DNA from: Bacteroidales bacterium
GTDB taxonomy: Bacteria; Bacteroidota; Bacteroidia; Bacteroidales; DYOH01
Direction of reading: 5' to 3'
Length of the DNA: 8,987 bases
Assembly (NCBI GenBank): GCA_030632545.1
Contig: DAOVUO010000072.1
Location: 1-8,987, forward strand
Both the position numbers and the translations under genes were made by a program. Shown here in pieces: positions 1 through 6,501 of the stretch; the first letter of the stretch is position 1; each line of letters begins with the position of its first letter. The notes beneath the pieces are model-generated. The model saw nothing but the letters and a program-made list of their open reading frames with translations. It made no database searches and was not told the origin of the DNA.

Positions 1-18
1 AAGGGGACATGTCCCCTT
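1..18. repeat. 18-bp perfect palindrome at window edge, REP-like
   Basis: AAGGGGACATGTCCCCTT is identical to its reverse complement. The GGGGACA...TGTCCCC core resembles the GC-rich palindromes that accompany REP-associated tyrosine transposases (Y1_Tnp, RAYT) in many bacteria; that link is an inference from the motif alone. It sits inside the leftward restriction-modification frame, at the point where that frame stops matching its family. The element may continue beyond the edge. Confidence 0.45.
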
Positions 19-305
19 GTTGTATATTTCAGAATTGCACCATCTGCTTTTCGTGCATCCTTTTGGTTTTTAAATTCTGTTGTCAGATTGTAATTTTCAT
101 CAGGATTTATAATATATCCCAAAGTTTCAACAAAAATCTCACGTAAAAATCCTTCTTGGTAATTTTCTTCTTTGAGTTGCATTATATTTGCCAATCTCAA
201 TTTATCACCGTAGAATTTTTGAAAATTCTCAAAAGCCTTATCTACCTTTTTGTTGTCAAGGTTTTTGAGATATTTATTTGTTACTGATTTTTGAAATAAT
301 GACAT
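1..305 (-). CDS. Type IIG (Eco57I-like) restriction-modification enzyme, N-terminal fragment
   Basis: An open frame starts at an ATG (complement of 303-305) and runs off the left edge after 101 complete codons. Residues 1-93 read like the N-terminus of large single-chain restriction-methylase proteins (Eco57I-type, type IIG). Recognisable pieces are FYGDKLRLANIMQLKEENYQ (31-50), EGFLREIF (51-58), a GYIINPDENYNLTTEFKNQ stretch (63-81) and RKADGAI (85-91). In this family such an N-terminus precedes a PD-(D/E)xK nuclease core, and Asp88 would be the first acidic residue; the expected E-x-K strand is not visible. After Lys93 the frame reads YTTRGHVP, unlike the family, and coincides with a palindrome at the edge, so the gene may be broken there. 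The family call rests on remembered resemblance of the N-terminus. The methylase domain would lie outside the window. Confidence 0.65.
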   Translation of the reverse strand, partial: MSLFQKSVTNKYLKNLDNKKVDKAFENFQKFYGDKLRLANIMQLKEENYQEGFLREIFVETLGYIINPDENYNLTTEFKNQKDARKADGAILKYTTRGHVP

Positions 306-323
306 CTTTTCTTGATTAAAATA

Positions 324-331
324 CAAATATA
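324..331 (-). promoter_or_regulatory. Candidate -7 element for the leftward restriction-modification gene
   Basis: Read on the minus strand the bases are TATATTTG, a full match to the Bacteroidetes -7 consensus TAnnTTTG, and they lie 18 bp upstream of the ATG at 305. No convincing TTTG element occurs 19-21 bp further upstream, so only half of the promoter is supported. Confidence 0.35.
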
Positions 332-457
332 ATCTTTTTAGTAATTAGTCATGCTGTGAATATGCTAGTAAACAATGCTAAATGTAGAATATAGCTTATT
401 GGTGAAAGTAATTTACAGCGTGACTGTCAGAAAAATTTGATTATCAGTCGTTATTAA

Positions 458-614
458 GGGATTGTGATGGAATAAATTGGTAGTTTTAAATCAAGTTATT
501 TTGTTTTTTAACAAGTTGAAAAAACTGCGAATAGCGAGCTATTTAAAGAATTTTCAAGGAAGTTAAAAGGCAAAAGAACAAGTTGAAAGCGTCAAGTTAT
601 TTCGGAACAATCCC
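458..614. mobile_element. MITE-like imperfect palindromic element with GGGATTGT termini
   Basis: The termini GGGATTGT (458-465) and ACAATCCC (607-614) are perfect inverted repeats. A perfect short hairpin, AATAGC-GA-GCTATT (530-543), lies at the exact centre of the span. When the right half is reverse-complemented and aligned by eye to the left half, similarity continues along most of the length with one or two single-base gaps. About 30 of the 41 positions nearest the centre match. The copy of TAA at 455-457 is repeated at 615-617, which could be a 3-bp target duplication. There is no coding capacity, so if mobile it would depend on a transposase elsewhere. It could also be a decayed transcribed hairpin. 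Confidence 0.5.
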
Positions 615-786
615 TAAGTTCGAAAAGTAAAAGTATGAAATTAACATTTAGAATCGAAATAAAAGACAAATACCGCTTAGAAATACCTAATTCTATTTTT
701 GGATTAATGTCGCTAGTAGCATGCTGTTACTAAGAAGGATGCATTGATGTTTGATAAAAGAGAATATATTTGTTATACTAGCCATC

Positions 787-817
787 TTTGAAAAATTACT
801 TAAAATTGCTACTTTTG
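787..817 (+). promoter_or_regulatory. Bacteroidetes-type promoter of the argF gene
   Basis: TTTG at 787-790, a 19-bp spacer, and TACTTTTG at 810-817 (TAnnTTTG) match the primary sigma factor consensus of Bacteroidetes in both sequence and spacing. Transcription would begin near 824, giving a leader of roughly 28 nt before the ATG at 852. The leader is A-rich (ACTATAAAAA before ATG) with no Shine-Dalgarno sequence, as is usual in this phylum. Confidence 0.7.
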
Positions 818-851
818 TTACAAAAATTGTTACACATTTAAACTATAAAAA

Positions 852-1853
852 ATGGCCTTTAATTTAAGAAATCGTAGTTTTGTAAAGCTTTTAGACTTTA
901 GTCCTGAGGAATTAAAGTTTTTACTAAATTTATCAAAAGAATTAAAAGCAGCAAAATATGCTGGAACAGAACAGCCAAAACTGAAAGGGAAAAATATAGC
1001 CTTAATTTTCGAAAAATCATCTACTCGTACACGTTGTGCCTTTGAAGTGGCAGCACACGATCAAGGGGCAAATGTTACTTATTTAGGACCATCTGGTTCG
1101 CAAATTGGAAATAAAGAATCGATGAAGGATACAGCTCGTGTACTTGGACGTATGTACGATGGTATAGAGTACCGTGGTTTTGGACAAAAAATAGTGGAAG
1201 AACTGGCCGAATTTGCTGGCGTTCCTGTATGGAATGGTTTAACAAATGAGTTTCATCCGACTCAAATTTTGGCTGATTTTTTAACAATGATGGAGCATTC
1301 TGATAAGCCTCTGCATGAAGTTAAGTTTGCTTATTTAGGTGATGCCCGAAATAATATGGGTAATTCTTTATTAATTGGTGCAGTAAAATTGGGTATGGAT
1401 GTAAGAATGATTGCACCAGAGAGCCTTTTTCCTGCAGATGATTTGCTTAGCCAAGCAAAGGAAATTGCTGCCGAAACAGGTGCAAAAATCACTTTAACAT
1501 CTGATGTTGCTGTGGGTGTAAAGGATACTGATTTTTTGTATACTGATGTATGGGTTTCTATGGGTGAGGCTGATAGCGTTTGGGAGGAGCGAATTAATAT
1601 GCTAAAACCTTATCAAATTAATGCTAAAACAATGAAATTAACAGGCAATTCAAAAACTAAATTTTTGCATTGTTTACCTGCTTTTCACAATAGAGAAACA
1701 AAAGTTGGCGAGGAAATTTTCCAGAAGTTTGGCCTTGATGGACTAGAGGTTACCGAAGATGTTTTTGAATCAGACGCTTCAGTTGTTTTTGATGAGGCTG
1801 AAAACAGATTGCACACAATTAAAGCTGTTATGGTAGCTACTTTGGGCTCATAA
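852..1853 (+). CDS. argF: Ornithine carbamoyltransferase (E. coli ArgF/ArgI type)
   Basis: This cytoplasmic enzyme joins carbamoyl phosphate and L-ornithine to give citrulline and phosphate, a step of arginine synthesis, or acts in reverse in the arginine deiminase pathway. The 333 residues match the length of the E. coli enzyme and align with it end to end without gaps of note. Visible motifs are the carbamoyl-phosphate loop STRTR (57-61), the LGPSGSQIGNKES segment (78-90), HPTQ (135-138), GDARNNMGNS (163-172), the ornithine-binding D232 with the SMG loop (236-238), and HCLP (273-276). The SMG loop and HPTQ argue for true ornithine as substrate instead of the acetyl- or succinyl-ornithine used by many Bacteroidetes homologues. 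No other arginine gene is adjacent, so the role (synthetic ArgF or catabolic ArcB) cannot be decided here. It has its own promoter and converges on the next gene. Confidence 0.95.
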   Translation: MAFNLRNRSFVKLLDFSPEELKFLLNLSKELKAAKYAGTEQPKLKGKNIALIFEKSSTRTRCAFEVAAHDQGANVTYLGPSGSQIGNKESMKDTARVLGRMYDGIEYRGFGQKIVEELAEFAGVPVWNGLTNEFHPTQILADFLTMMEHSDKPLHEVKFAYLGDARNNMGNSLLIGAVKLGMDVRMIAPESLFPADDLLSQAKEIAAETGAKITLTSDVAVGVKDTDFLYTDVWVSMGEADSVWEERINMLKPYQINAKTMKLTGNSKTKFLHCLPAFHNRETKVGEEIFQKFGLDGLEVTEDVFESDASVVFDEAENRLHTIKAVMVATLGS

Positions 1854-1861
1854 ATATAAAT

Positions 1862-1925
1862 AGTGATTGGTTATAAGTAATTGGAATTTAGTATAAAATC
1901 AACCAATTTCTCGTAAGCAATCACT
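1862..1925. terminator. Possible bidirectional terminator between convergent genes
   Basis: The 81-bp gap between the convergent argF and pspA-like genes contains nested inverted repeats. AGTGATTG (1862-1869) pairs with CAATCACT (1918-1925), and the overlapping ATTGGTT (1866-1872) can alternatively pair with AACCAAT (1901-1907). The loops are long and AT-rich and no clean U-tract follows the stem, so this is a weak candidate supported mostly by its position. Confidence 0.25.
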
Positions 1926-1934
1926 TTCAGTTGA

Positions 1935-2633
1935 TTATTTATTTAATTTTTTCTTTAGAAGTTCTAAATCTTTGTTTACATCTTGTTCTTTACTGTCTAA
2001 GGCTTGCTTAATTTTATGCTCCACTTCTATATCTATATCAGCAATATCGCCATAAGCATCAGCTAGAGCCTCATCTTGAGCCACTTTCTCTTTCATACGC
2101 TCTAACATCGAAATTGTTCCTGAACTATCAATTTGAGTCATTTGCTTATTTAATTTTTTCTGAGAACTATTTACTTTTGTTCTAGCTCTTAGCATTTTTA
2201 ATTCATTTTCCCATTTTGTAATTGTACGTTTTAATTCATTTACTTGATTTTCTAATTTTTGTACATCGTTTTCAAGTTTTGCATAATTTACCATTTCTTG
2301 GTTAAACTCAGTTTGCTTTTTGTTCCGTTGTTTTATAGCAGATGATGCTAAATTATCTGCTTCATCTGAGTTTAGCACGCCAGATTGTGCTTTTGCTAAT
2401 AATGCCATTGCTTTTTTTTCATAATCAGATGCATTATTTTTGTCTTGTTCTGCCTCTCTTTTTGATTTAATAGATAAGGCTTTCACTTCTGCTAAAGCTT
2501 TAATACTATTGTCTAAATCTACTTTTAATTCGCGAATTCCTTGCTCAGTTCCTTTGATTGGATTCTCTAAATTATCTACCAACGAATTGGCCTCTGATTC
2601 TGCAATTGTAAATAAACGTTTGAAAATACTCAT
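1935..2633 (-). CDS. PspA/IM30-family membrane-remodelling protein
   Basis: The 232-residue product has the family layout: a short N-terminal amphipathic segment (MSIFKRLFTIAESEANSLVD, 1-20), the conserved ENPIKGTEQGIREL entry into the first long helix (about 23-36), and an almost wholly helical charged coiled coil to residue 165. The KWENELKMLRAR segment (about 139-150) and the later ERMKEKVAQDEALADAY (about 177-193) are typical family signatures. Members of this family are structurally related to ESCRT-III; they assemble on the inner face of the cytoplasmic membrane and protect or reshape it under stress. There is no signal peptide or TM segment. The gene stands alone, divergent from an XRE regulator 74 bp away, which could control it. 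No pspB, pspC or pspF homologue is present, so the classical enterobacterial control circuit is not indicated. Confidence 0.88.
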   Translation of the reverse strand: MSIFKRLFTIAESEANSLVDNLENPIKGTEQGIRELKVDLDNSIKALAEVKALSIKSKREAEQDKNNASDYEKKAMALLAKAQSGVLNSDEADNLASSAIKQRNKKQTEFNQEMVNYAKLENDVQKLENQVNELKRTITKWENELKMLRARTKVNSSQKKLNKQMTQIDSSGTISMLERMKEKVAQDEALADAYGDIADIDIEVEHKIKQALDSKEQDVNKDLELLKKKLNK

Positions 2634-2665
2634 AATTATACTATTTTTAAGTTGATTTTATGAGT

Positions 2666-2697
2666 CCAATATAGCAAAATAATTTATCAATTGCAAA
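2666..2697 (-). promoter_or_regulatory. Candidate promoter of the pspA-like gene
   Basis: On the minus strand, TTTG (complement of 2694-2697) is followed after 20 bp by TATATTGG (complement of 2666-2673), which matches TAnnTTTG at five of its six fixed positions. The leader would be about 25-30 nt. The site lies in the 74-bp gap shared with the divergent XRE gene, so a regulator binding here could affect both. I found no matching promoter in the opposite direction. Confidence 0.4.
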
Positions 2698-2707
2698 TTT
2701 TATTAGC

Positions 2708-3379
2708 ATGTCGAATTTTGGAAAAAACATACGAAAAATAAGAACACTTAAGAAACTTAGTCAGGCAGAATTTGCTAATTTGTTTGAGCTTAATAGAGGG
2801 AATATTAGTGCTTACGAAGAGGAGCGATCTGAAGCAAAGATTGACACAATTATTGGAATTGCTAATCATTTTAGCATATCTATTGACGATTTGCTTATAA
2901 AAGAACTAACAATTGATGAAATTTATCATATTGATAAAATTAGGCTAAGTCATCAGCTAGTTAATCGTTTAAAGCCAGCAGGTATAAGTATTCGGTTTTT
3001 GAATAAGCAAAAATTACGTATATTTCCTAATTATTATGGAGATAAAACATTTTTAGAAAATCTTCCATTTATTCAAATTGCAGGATTTTATGAAACTAAT
3101 TTATTAGCATTAGAAGTAGATAGGCAATTATCTGATTTGGAATGGAATATAGAAGCCGAAGATGTTTTAATTATTAAAAATGAAGCAAAACCCAAAGAGA
3201 AAGTGAAAAATAAATTATTTTTGCAAATTAGTAGTGGTGGAATGAAATTTTGTATATTTGATACATTACAGCAAAATTATTTAGGAGCATTTGAAATAGT
3301 TGGAATAATAAAAGTAAAGTTTGATACTTTTTATAATCAGTTAATTAAAAGAATTGAGCGTATTGAAGCATCAAAATAA
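2708..3379 (+). CDS. XRE-family HTH regulator with degenerate S24/LexA-like C-terminal domain
   Basis: Residues 4-65 form a Cro/CI-type helix-turn-helix DNA-binding domain, with KLSQAEFANLFELNRGNISA (16-35) as the HTH and a closing SISIDDLLIKEL. After a linker, the C-terminal half (about 105-205) resembles the S24 peptidase-like domain common behind such HTHs in Bacteroidetes. The FLENLP segment (115-120), LALEVD (133-138) and EDVLIIKN (151-158) follow the order of its strands. Where catalytic members carry a GDSM motif with the nucleophilic serine, this protein has DRQLSDL, so self-cleavage is unlikely and the domain probably dimerises or senses a ligand. The ATG at 2708 gives the HTH its usual N-terminus. 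The gene is divergent from the pspA-like gene and 79 bp upstream of the first LRR gene; either could be its target. The S24 assignment is by pattern and moderately sure. Confidence 0.8.
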   Translation: MSNFGKNIRKIRTLKKLSQAEFANLFELNRGNISAYEEERSEAKIDTIIGIANHFSISIDDLLIKELTIDEIYHIDKIRLSHQLVNRLKPAGISIRFLNKQKLRIFPNYYGDKTFLENLPFIQIAGFYETNLLALEVDRQLSDLEWNIEAEDVLIIKNEAKPKEKVKNKLFLQISSGGMKFCIFDTLQQNYLGAFEIVGIIKVKFDTFYNQLIKRIERIEASK

Positions 3380-3458
3380 AAAATACTTGCACAGTATTTG
3401 TAATAAACTAAACATTAAGCAGCGTTTTTCGTATAAAAAAACAGAAGAAAAATTCGCA

Positions 3459-4481
3459 ATGAAATATATTTTATATAGCCTTTTAGTATTTGTTTTTGTA
3501 GGTAATGTAAATAAGTTAAATGCACAAGCAGGGTATTATGATGATTTTGAAACAGCATTACAAAGTCCAGAATCGGTTGTTACCTTAGATTTAGTGGCCT
3601 CTGATTTAACTAGTTTGCCTGCTGGTATTGGTAAGTTTATTAATCTAAAGCATTTGTATTTACAGCTAAATAGTTTAACTACCTTACCCCCAGAGATAGG
3701 AAAATTACAAAACTTGGAAGAATTGTCCGTAGATGAAAATCAACTATCCTATTTGCCCAAAGAAATTGGCAATTTAGTTAGTTTAAAAATTCTTACTTTA
3801 TATGGAAATAAATTAAAAACGCTTCCTGTTGAAATTGGGAAACTTAAAACGCTTGTAAGTTTAAGTGTTTCTGAAAATTCATTAGAAAAATTACCAAAAG
3901 AAATCGGTAATTTAGGTGCTTTACAAGAACTAGATTTATCCTTCAATCAAATTAATAGCCTACCTAATTCAATTGGGGGCTTAAAAGTTTTACGTGTTTT
4001 ATTTTTAGCAAATAACAAATTAGTTAATATTCCAGCAGAAATTGGCAACTTATCAAGCTTGCAAGAGCTTTATTTAGACAAAAATTCTTTTGTCGAATTG
4101 CCAAAAGGCTTAAGTAAAGCTTCGAGTCTTAAAATTTTGAGTTTCGCTAATAATAAATTAACTAGTTTACCCAATGATATATCTGGATTTAAAAATTTGG
4201 AGTATTTATATTTGTCCGAAAATCAAATTTCTTCCGTAAGTAAAAGTATTGGTTCATTAATTAATTTAAAATACCTAGACTTATCTAATAACAAATTGGC
4301 TAGCTTGCCTGGAGAATTTGGCAATCTAGCTAATATTCAGGAAATAAACCTTTGGAATAATAGTAAGCTTACAGAACTTCCAGCAGAAATGGGGGCATTA
4401 AAAAATCTGGAAAGCTTAGGTCTTGGAAATACTAATGTTGGTGTACTTCCTTTGGAGCTATCAAAAGTGGCTCTTTATTAG
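3459..4481 (+). CDS. Secreted leucine-rich-repeat protein, copy 1
   Basis: Starting at the ATG at 3459, the 340-residue product opens with a Sec signal peptide: MKYILYSLLVFVFVGNVNKL followed by NAQA, with cleavage likely after AQA. There is no lipobox cysteine. After a short FETALQSPESV lead-in, thirteen LRRs of 23 residues fill the rest of the chain (the twelfth has 24), with the pattern LxxLxLxxNxLxxLPxEIGxLxN. This is the bacterial or plant-intracellular-like class with LPxEIG. The chain stops inside the last repeat, without C-terminal cap, type IX secretion domain or anchor. A frame extension to a TTG at 3354 exists but overlaps the XRE gene and would bury the signal peptide, so I reject it. 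LRR solenoids bind proteins or glycans; the partner is unknown. No clear promoter lies in the 79 bp before it, so co-transcription with the XRE gene is possible. Confidence 0.88.
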   Translation: MKYILYSLLVFVFVGNVNKLNAQAGYYDDFETALQSPESVVTLDLVASDLTSLPAGIGKFINLKHLYLQLNSLTTLPPEIGKLQNLEELSVDENQLSYLPKEIGNLVSLKILTLYGNKLKTLPVEIGKLKTLVSLSVSENSLEKLPKEIGNLGALQELDLSFNQINSLPNSIGGLKVLRVLFLANNKLVNIPAEIGNLSSLQELYLDKNSFVELPKGLSKASSLKILSFANNKLTSLPNDISGFKNLEYLYLSENQISSVSKSIGSLINLKYLDLSNNKLASLPGEFGNLANIQEINLWNNSKLTELPAEMGALKNLESLGLGNTNVGVLPLELSKVALY

Positions 4482-4553
4482 AGGGAAAACAGAATATCAA
4501 GATAAAATTCAACAATCTTTGCTCAAATAGAGAAAAATCCAAGCAATAATTTG

Positions 4554-4561
4554 TAAATTTG
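4554..4561 (+). promoter_or_regulatory. Candidate -7 element for the second LRR gene
   Basis: TAAATTTG matches TAnnTTTG and lies 21 bp before the ATG at 4583, within the 101-bp gap after the first LRR gene. No TTTG is found at the expected distance upstream (the nearest, 4518-4521, is 32 bp away), so support is partial. Confidence 0.25.
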
Positions 4562-4582
4562 CTTCAAACTATATGTTTGAAT

Positions 4583-5617
4583 ATGAAAACAGGATACGGG
4601 AAAACCCTTATATTGCTTGTATATATTGTATTATCAGTTAGAATTACAAGCTCTCAGCCTACAAAAGTATACGAATCTTTATCTGCTGCCCTTGCTAATG
4701 CCAATCAAGTTTATACCTTAGACTTGTTTACAGCTAATATTACCGAATTGCCAAAAGAAATTGGAAAACTTATAAACCTCCGTAAACTTTATTTATATGA
4801 AAATCAGTTAACCAAATTACCTGCTGAAATTGGGAATTTGGTTAATTTAGAAGAACTTTTTCTTGATGAAAATAAATTAACAAAGTTGCCAAAAGAGATT
4901 GGGAAGCTCCGTAATTTAAAAATATTGAGTGTACATGGCAATGATTTAACTGTATTGCCAAAGGAAATTGGAGAGCTTGTTAATCTTACAAGTTTGTTTC
5001 TTACCGAAAATCAAATTAAAAAATTACCTACTGAAATTAGTAAATTAAAAAATTTACTGAGTTTAGATGTTTCGTATAATAATTTAACAGAATTACCTAA
5101 AGAAATTGGGCGTTTATCTAATATGCAAGAGCTTATTTTAGCACATAATCAAATAAATGAATTACCTGAATCAATTGGTGATTTGCATAATTTAGTTGAA
5201 TTTTATATTGATGATAATAGATTGAAGTCATTGCCAAAAACCATAGCTAAGTTAACTAAGCTTAAGGTATTAAGTTTGTCAAAAAATCATATTTCGAAAT
5301 TACCCGTAGAAATTGGAAAATTAAAAGTTCTGGAAAATCTGTATTTGTCGGATAATAGATTAAAGAATTTACCAAAGGAAATTGGAAACTTGATTGTTTT
5401 GAATTATTTCGATTTGTCAGATAATCAATTAATTGTTTTACCAAAAGAAATGAGTCAATTATCTGGTTTGGTTGAGTTAAATTTATATAACAACAAAATA
5501 GAGGAAATTCCTGTTGAATTTGTTAAAATGGTTAATTTAAGAGAGCTTGGACTAGGGGGAAATGAGAGGTTAAGTATTATTCCAACTGAAATTCAAAATA
5601 AATTTAATATTTATTAA
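4583..5617 (+). CDS. Secreted leucine-rich-repeat protein, copy 2
   Basis: The ATG at 4583 gives a 344-residue protein with a signal peptide (MKTGYGKTLILLVYIVLSVR then ITSSQ, cleavage probably near SS-Q). A YESLSAALANANQV lead-in precedes thirteen LRRs of 23 residues with LPxEIGxLxN ends; the last repeat carries one inserted residue. Like copy 1 it ends abruptly, at NIY, with no cap, anchor or sorting domain. Repeat-by-repeat correspondence with copy 1 is good, especially repeats 3-4 and 8-12 (for example LENLYLSDNRLKNLPKEIG against LEYLYLSENQISSVSKSIG), so the pair arose by whole-gene duplication. A TTG start 24 bases upstream is possible but would only lengthen the signal peptide. The gene ends 41 bp before the cheR gene on the same strand. 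Extracytoplasmic binding is the likely role; the ligand is unknown. Confidence 0.88.
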   Translation: MKTGYGKTLILLVYIVLSVRITSSQPTKVYESLSAALANANQVYTLDLFTANITELPKEIGKLINLRKLYLYENQLTKLPAEIGNLVNLEELFLDENKLTKLPKEIGKLRNLKILSVHGNDLTVLPKEIGELVNLTSLFLTENQIKKLPTEISKLKNLLSLDVSYNNLTELPKEIGRLSNMQELILAHNQINELPESIGDLHNLVEFYIDDNRLKSLPKTIAKLTKLKVLSLSKNHISKLPVEIGKLKVLENLYLSDNRLKNLPKEIGNLIVLNYFDLSDNQLIVLPKEMSQLSGLVELNLYNNKIEEIPVEFVKMVNLRELGLGGNERLSIIPTEIQNKFNIY

Positions 5618-5628
5618 ATTTTAATTCA

Positions 5629-5636
5629 TATCTTTG
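5629..5636 (+). promoter_or_regulatory. Candidate -7 element of the cheR-cheR'-cheB-GAF operon
   Basis: TATCTTTG matches TAnnTTTG and is 22 bp before the ATG at 5659, in the 41-bp gap after the second LRR gene. The upstream TTTA at 5603-5606, 22 bp away, is a poor -33 element. It may give the methylation genes independent expression from the LRR genes. Confidence 0.35.
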
Positions 5637-5658
5637 GTAATCAATTTAAAATTAAAGT

Positions 5659-6498
5659 ATGCTCATAACGCCCGAAGATGTACAAAAGATAATATTAGCG
5701 TATAAGCGCTATTCTACTTATCAGTTTGATGATTATTCGGAAAAATCGTTTACAAGACGTGTAGAGAAAATTCTGATAGATTATAAACTAGATATTCCAA
5801 GTTATATTAATCGTTTAAGAAGTGATAAAGAATTTCTTGAGCAAAGCATGAAAGATATTACTGTAAATACTACAGAACTATTTCGTGATCCTAAAATTTG
5901 GCATACATTAAAATTCCGAGTACTACCTCGATACTCAGAGCAGGATAGCATAAACATTTGGCATGCAGGATGTTCTACGGGACAAGAAGTGTATTCGTTA
6001 ATGATTTTGTTAAATGAAATGGATTTGCTTGAAAAGGCGAATATTTATGCTTCAGATATTAACGAGGATGTACTTGAAGTTGCAAGAAGTGGTGAATATA
6101 AATACCGTTTTAACCTAGATTACCTAGAAAATTATAATCAGGTTATTAAAAAAAATCCGTATAATTTTGATGAATTTAAGGATGTTCCTTTTGAAAAGTA
6201 TTTTGATGTTGATAAATCAAAAGATAGGATGAAGGCAAAATCATTTTTGAGACAAAAACCACTTTTTAGAAAACAAAATTTAGTAGCACAAAACAATGTT
6301 TTTTATACTAAATTTGACCTTATACTCTGTCGTAATGTTTTGATATATTTTAATTACGAATTGCAGAATAAAACAATTGATTTTTTCCATAGTTTGTTGT
6401 TTAATAAAGGTAGTTTAGTGCTTGGTGTACACGAAAGTATGTTAGGCCCTATTGCTTCAAAATATATAAAAAAGGGAATTTATTATATAAAAAAATAA
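5659..6498 (+). CDS. cheR: CheR-family protein-glutamate methyltransferase, intact
   Basis: CheR enzymes transfer a methyl group from S-adenosylmethionine to glutamates on chemoreceptors or other sensor proteins. The 279 residues show the family order: a helical N-terminal domain (about 1-65, with FTRRVEKIL at 31-39), NTTELFRDP (70-78), the SAM-binding loop HAGCSTGQEVYSL (102-114), ASDINEDVLEVARSGEY (131-147) with the motif-II acidic residue Asp133, and DLILCRNVLIYF (220-231). All key motifs are intact, so activity is expected. There is no pentapeptide tether or TPR extension. The gene heads a tight run: its TAA is followed after three bases by the next CheR-like gene in the same frame. No receptor, CheA or CheW is nearby, so the methylation substrate is unknown. 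The symbol denotes the family only. Confidence 0.93.
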   Translation: MLITPEDVQKIILAYKRYSTYQFDDYSEKSFTRRVEKILIDYKLDIPSYINRLRSDKEFLEQSMKDITVNTTELFRDPKIWHTLKFRVLPRYSEQDSINIWHAGCSTGQEVYSLMILLNEMDLLEKANIYASDINEDVLEVARSGEYKYRFNLDYLENYNQVIKKNPYNFDEFKDVPFEKYFDVDKSKDRMKAKSFLRQKPLFRKQNLVAQNNVFYTKFDLILCRNVLIYFNYELQNKTIDFFHSLLFNKGSLVLGVHESMLGPIASKYIKKGIYYIKK

Positions 6499-6501
6499 AT
6501 A

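Larger units (their letters stand above)
306..786. other. Gene-free region between the divergent restriction-modification and argF genes
   Basis: I see no plausible coding frame in these roughly 480 bases. The left end holds the -7 candidate for the minus-strand gene. The centre is occupied by the 157-bp palindromic element listed separately. Beyond it, 618-786 is AT-rich sequence in which I recognise nothing except an 8-bp AGCATGCT palindrome at 718-725. The argF promoter follows at 787. Confidence 0.6.

Noticed and set aside
1075..1287. Minus-strand open frame inside argF
   Set aside because: It lies entirely within a certain gene on the other strand and resembles no protein; it is a shadow of biased codon use.
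2440..2869. Short open frames opposite the pspA-like and XRE genes
   Set aside because: They are antisense to well-supported genes, begin or end arbitrarily and have no family resemblance.
3354..3458. TTG-initiated 35-residue extension of the first LRR protein
   Set aside because: It overlaps the end of the XRE gene, is lysine-rich and would place the signal peptide internally; the ATG at 3459 starts a normal signal peptide.
4572..4579. TATGTTTG as the -7 element of the second LRR gene
   Set aside because: Transcription would start at or inside the ATG at 4583, leaving no leader; the spacing to TTTG at 4550-4553 is also one base short.
4559..4582. TTG-initiated extension of the second LRR protein
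   Set aside because: The ATG at 4583 begins a good signal peptide, and the upstream TTG overlaps a TAAATTTG promoter-like element.
3600..5600. Regularly spaced near-repeats of about 69 bp resembling an array
   Set aside because: The period equals 23 codons and reflects the LRR protein repeats; the units vary in sequence and there are no spacers as in CRISPR.
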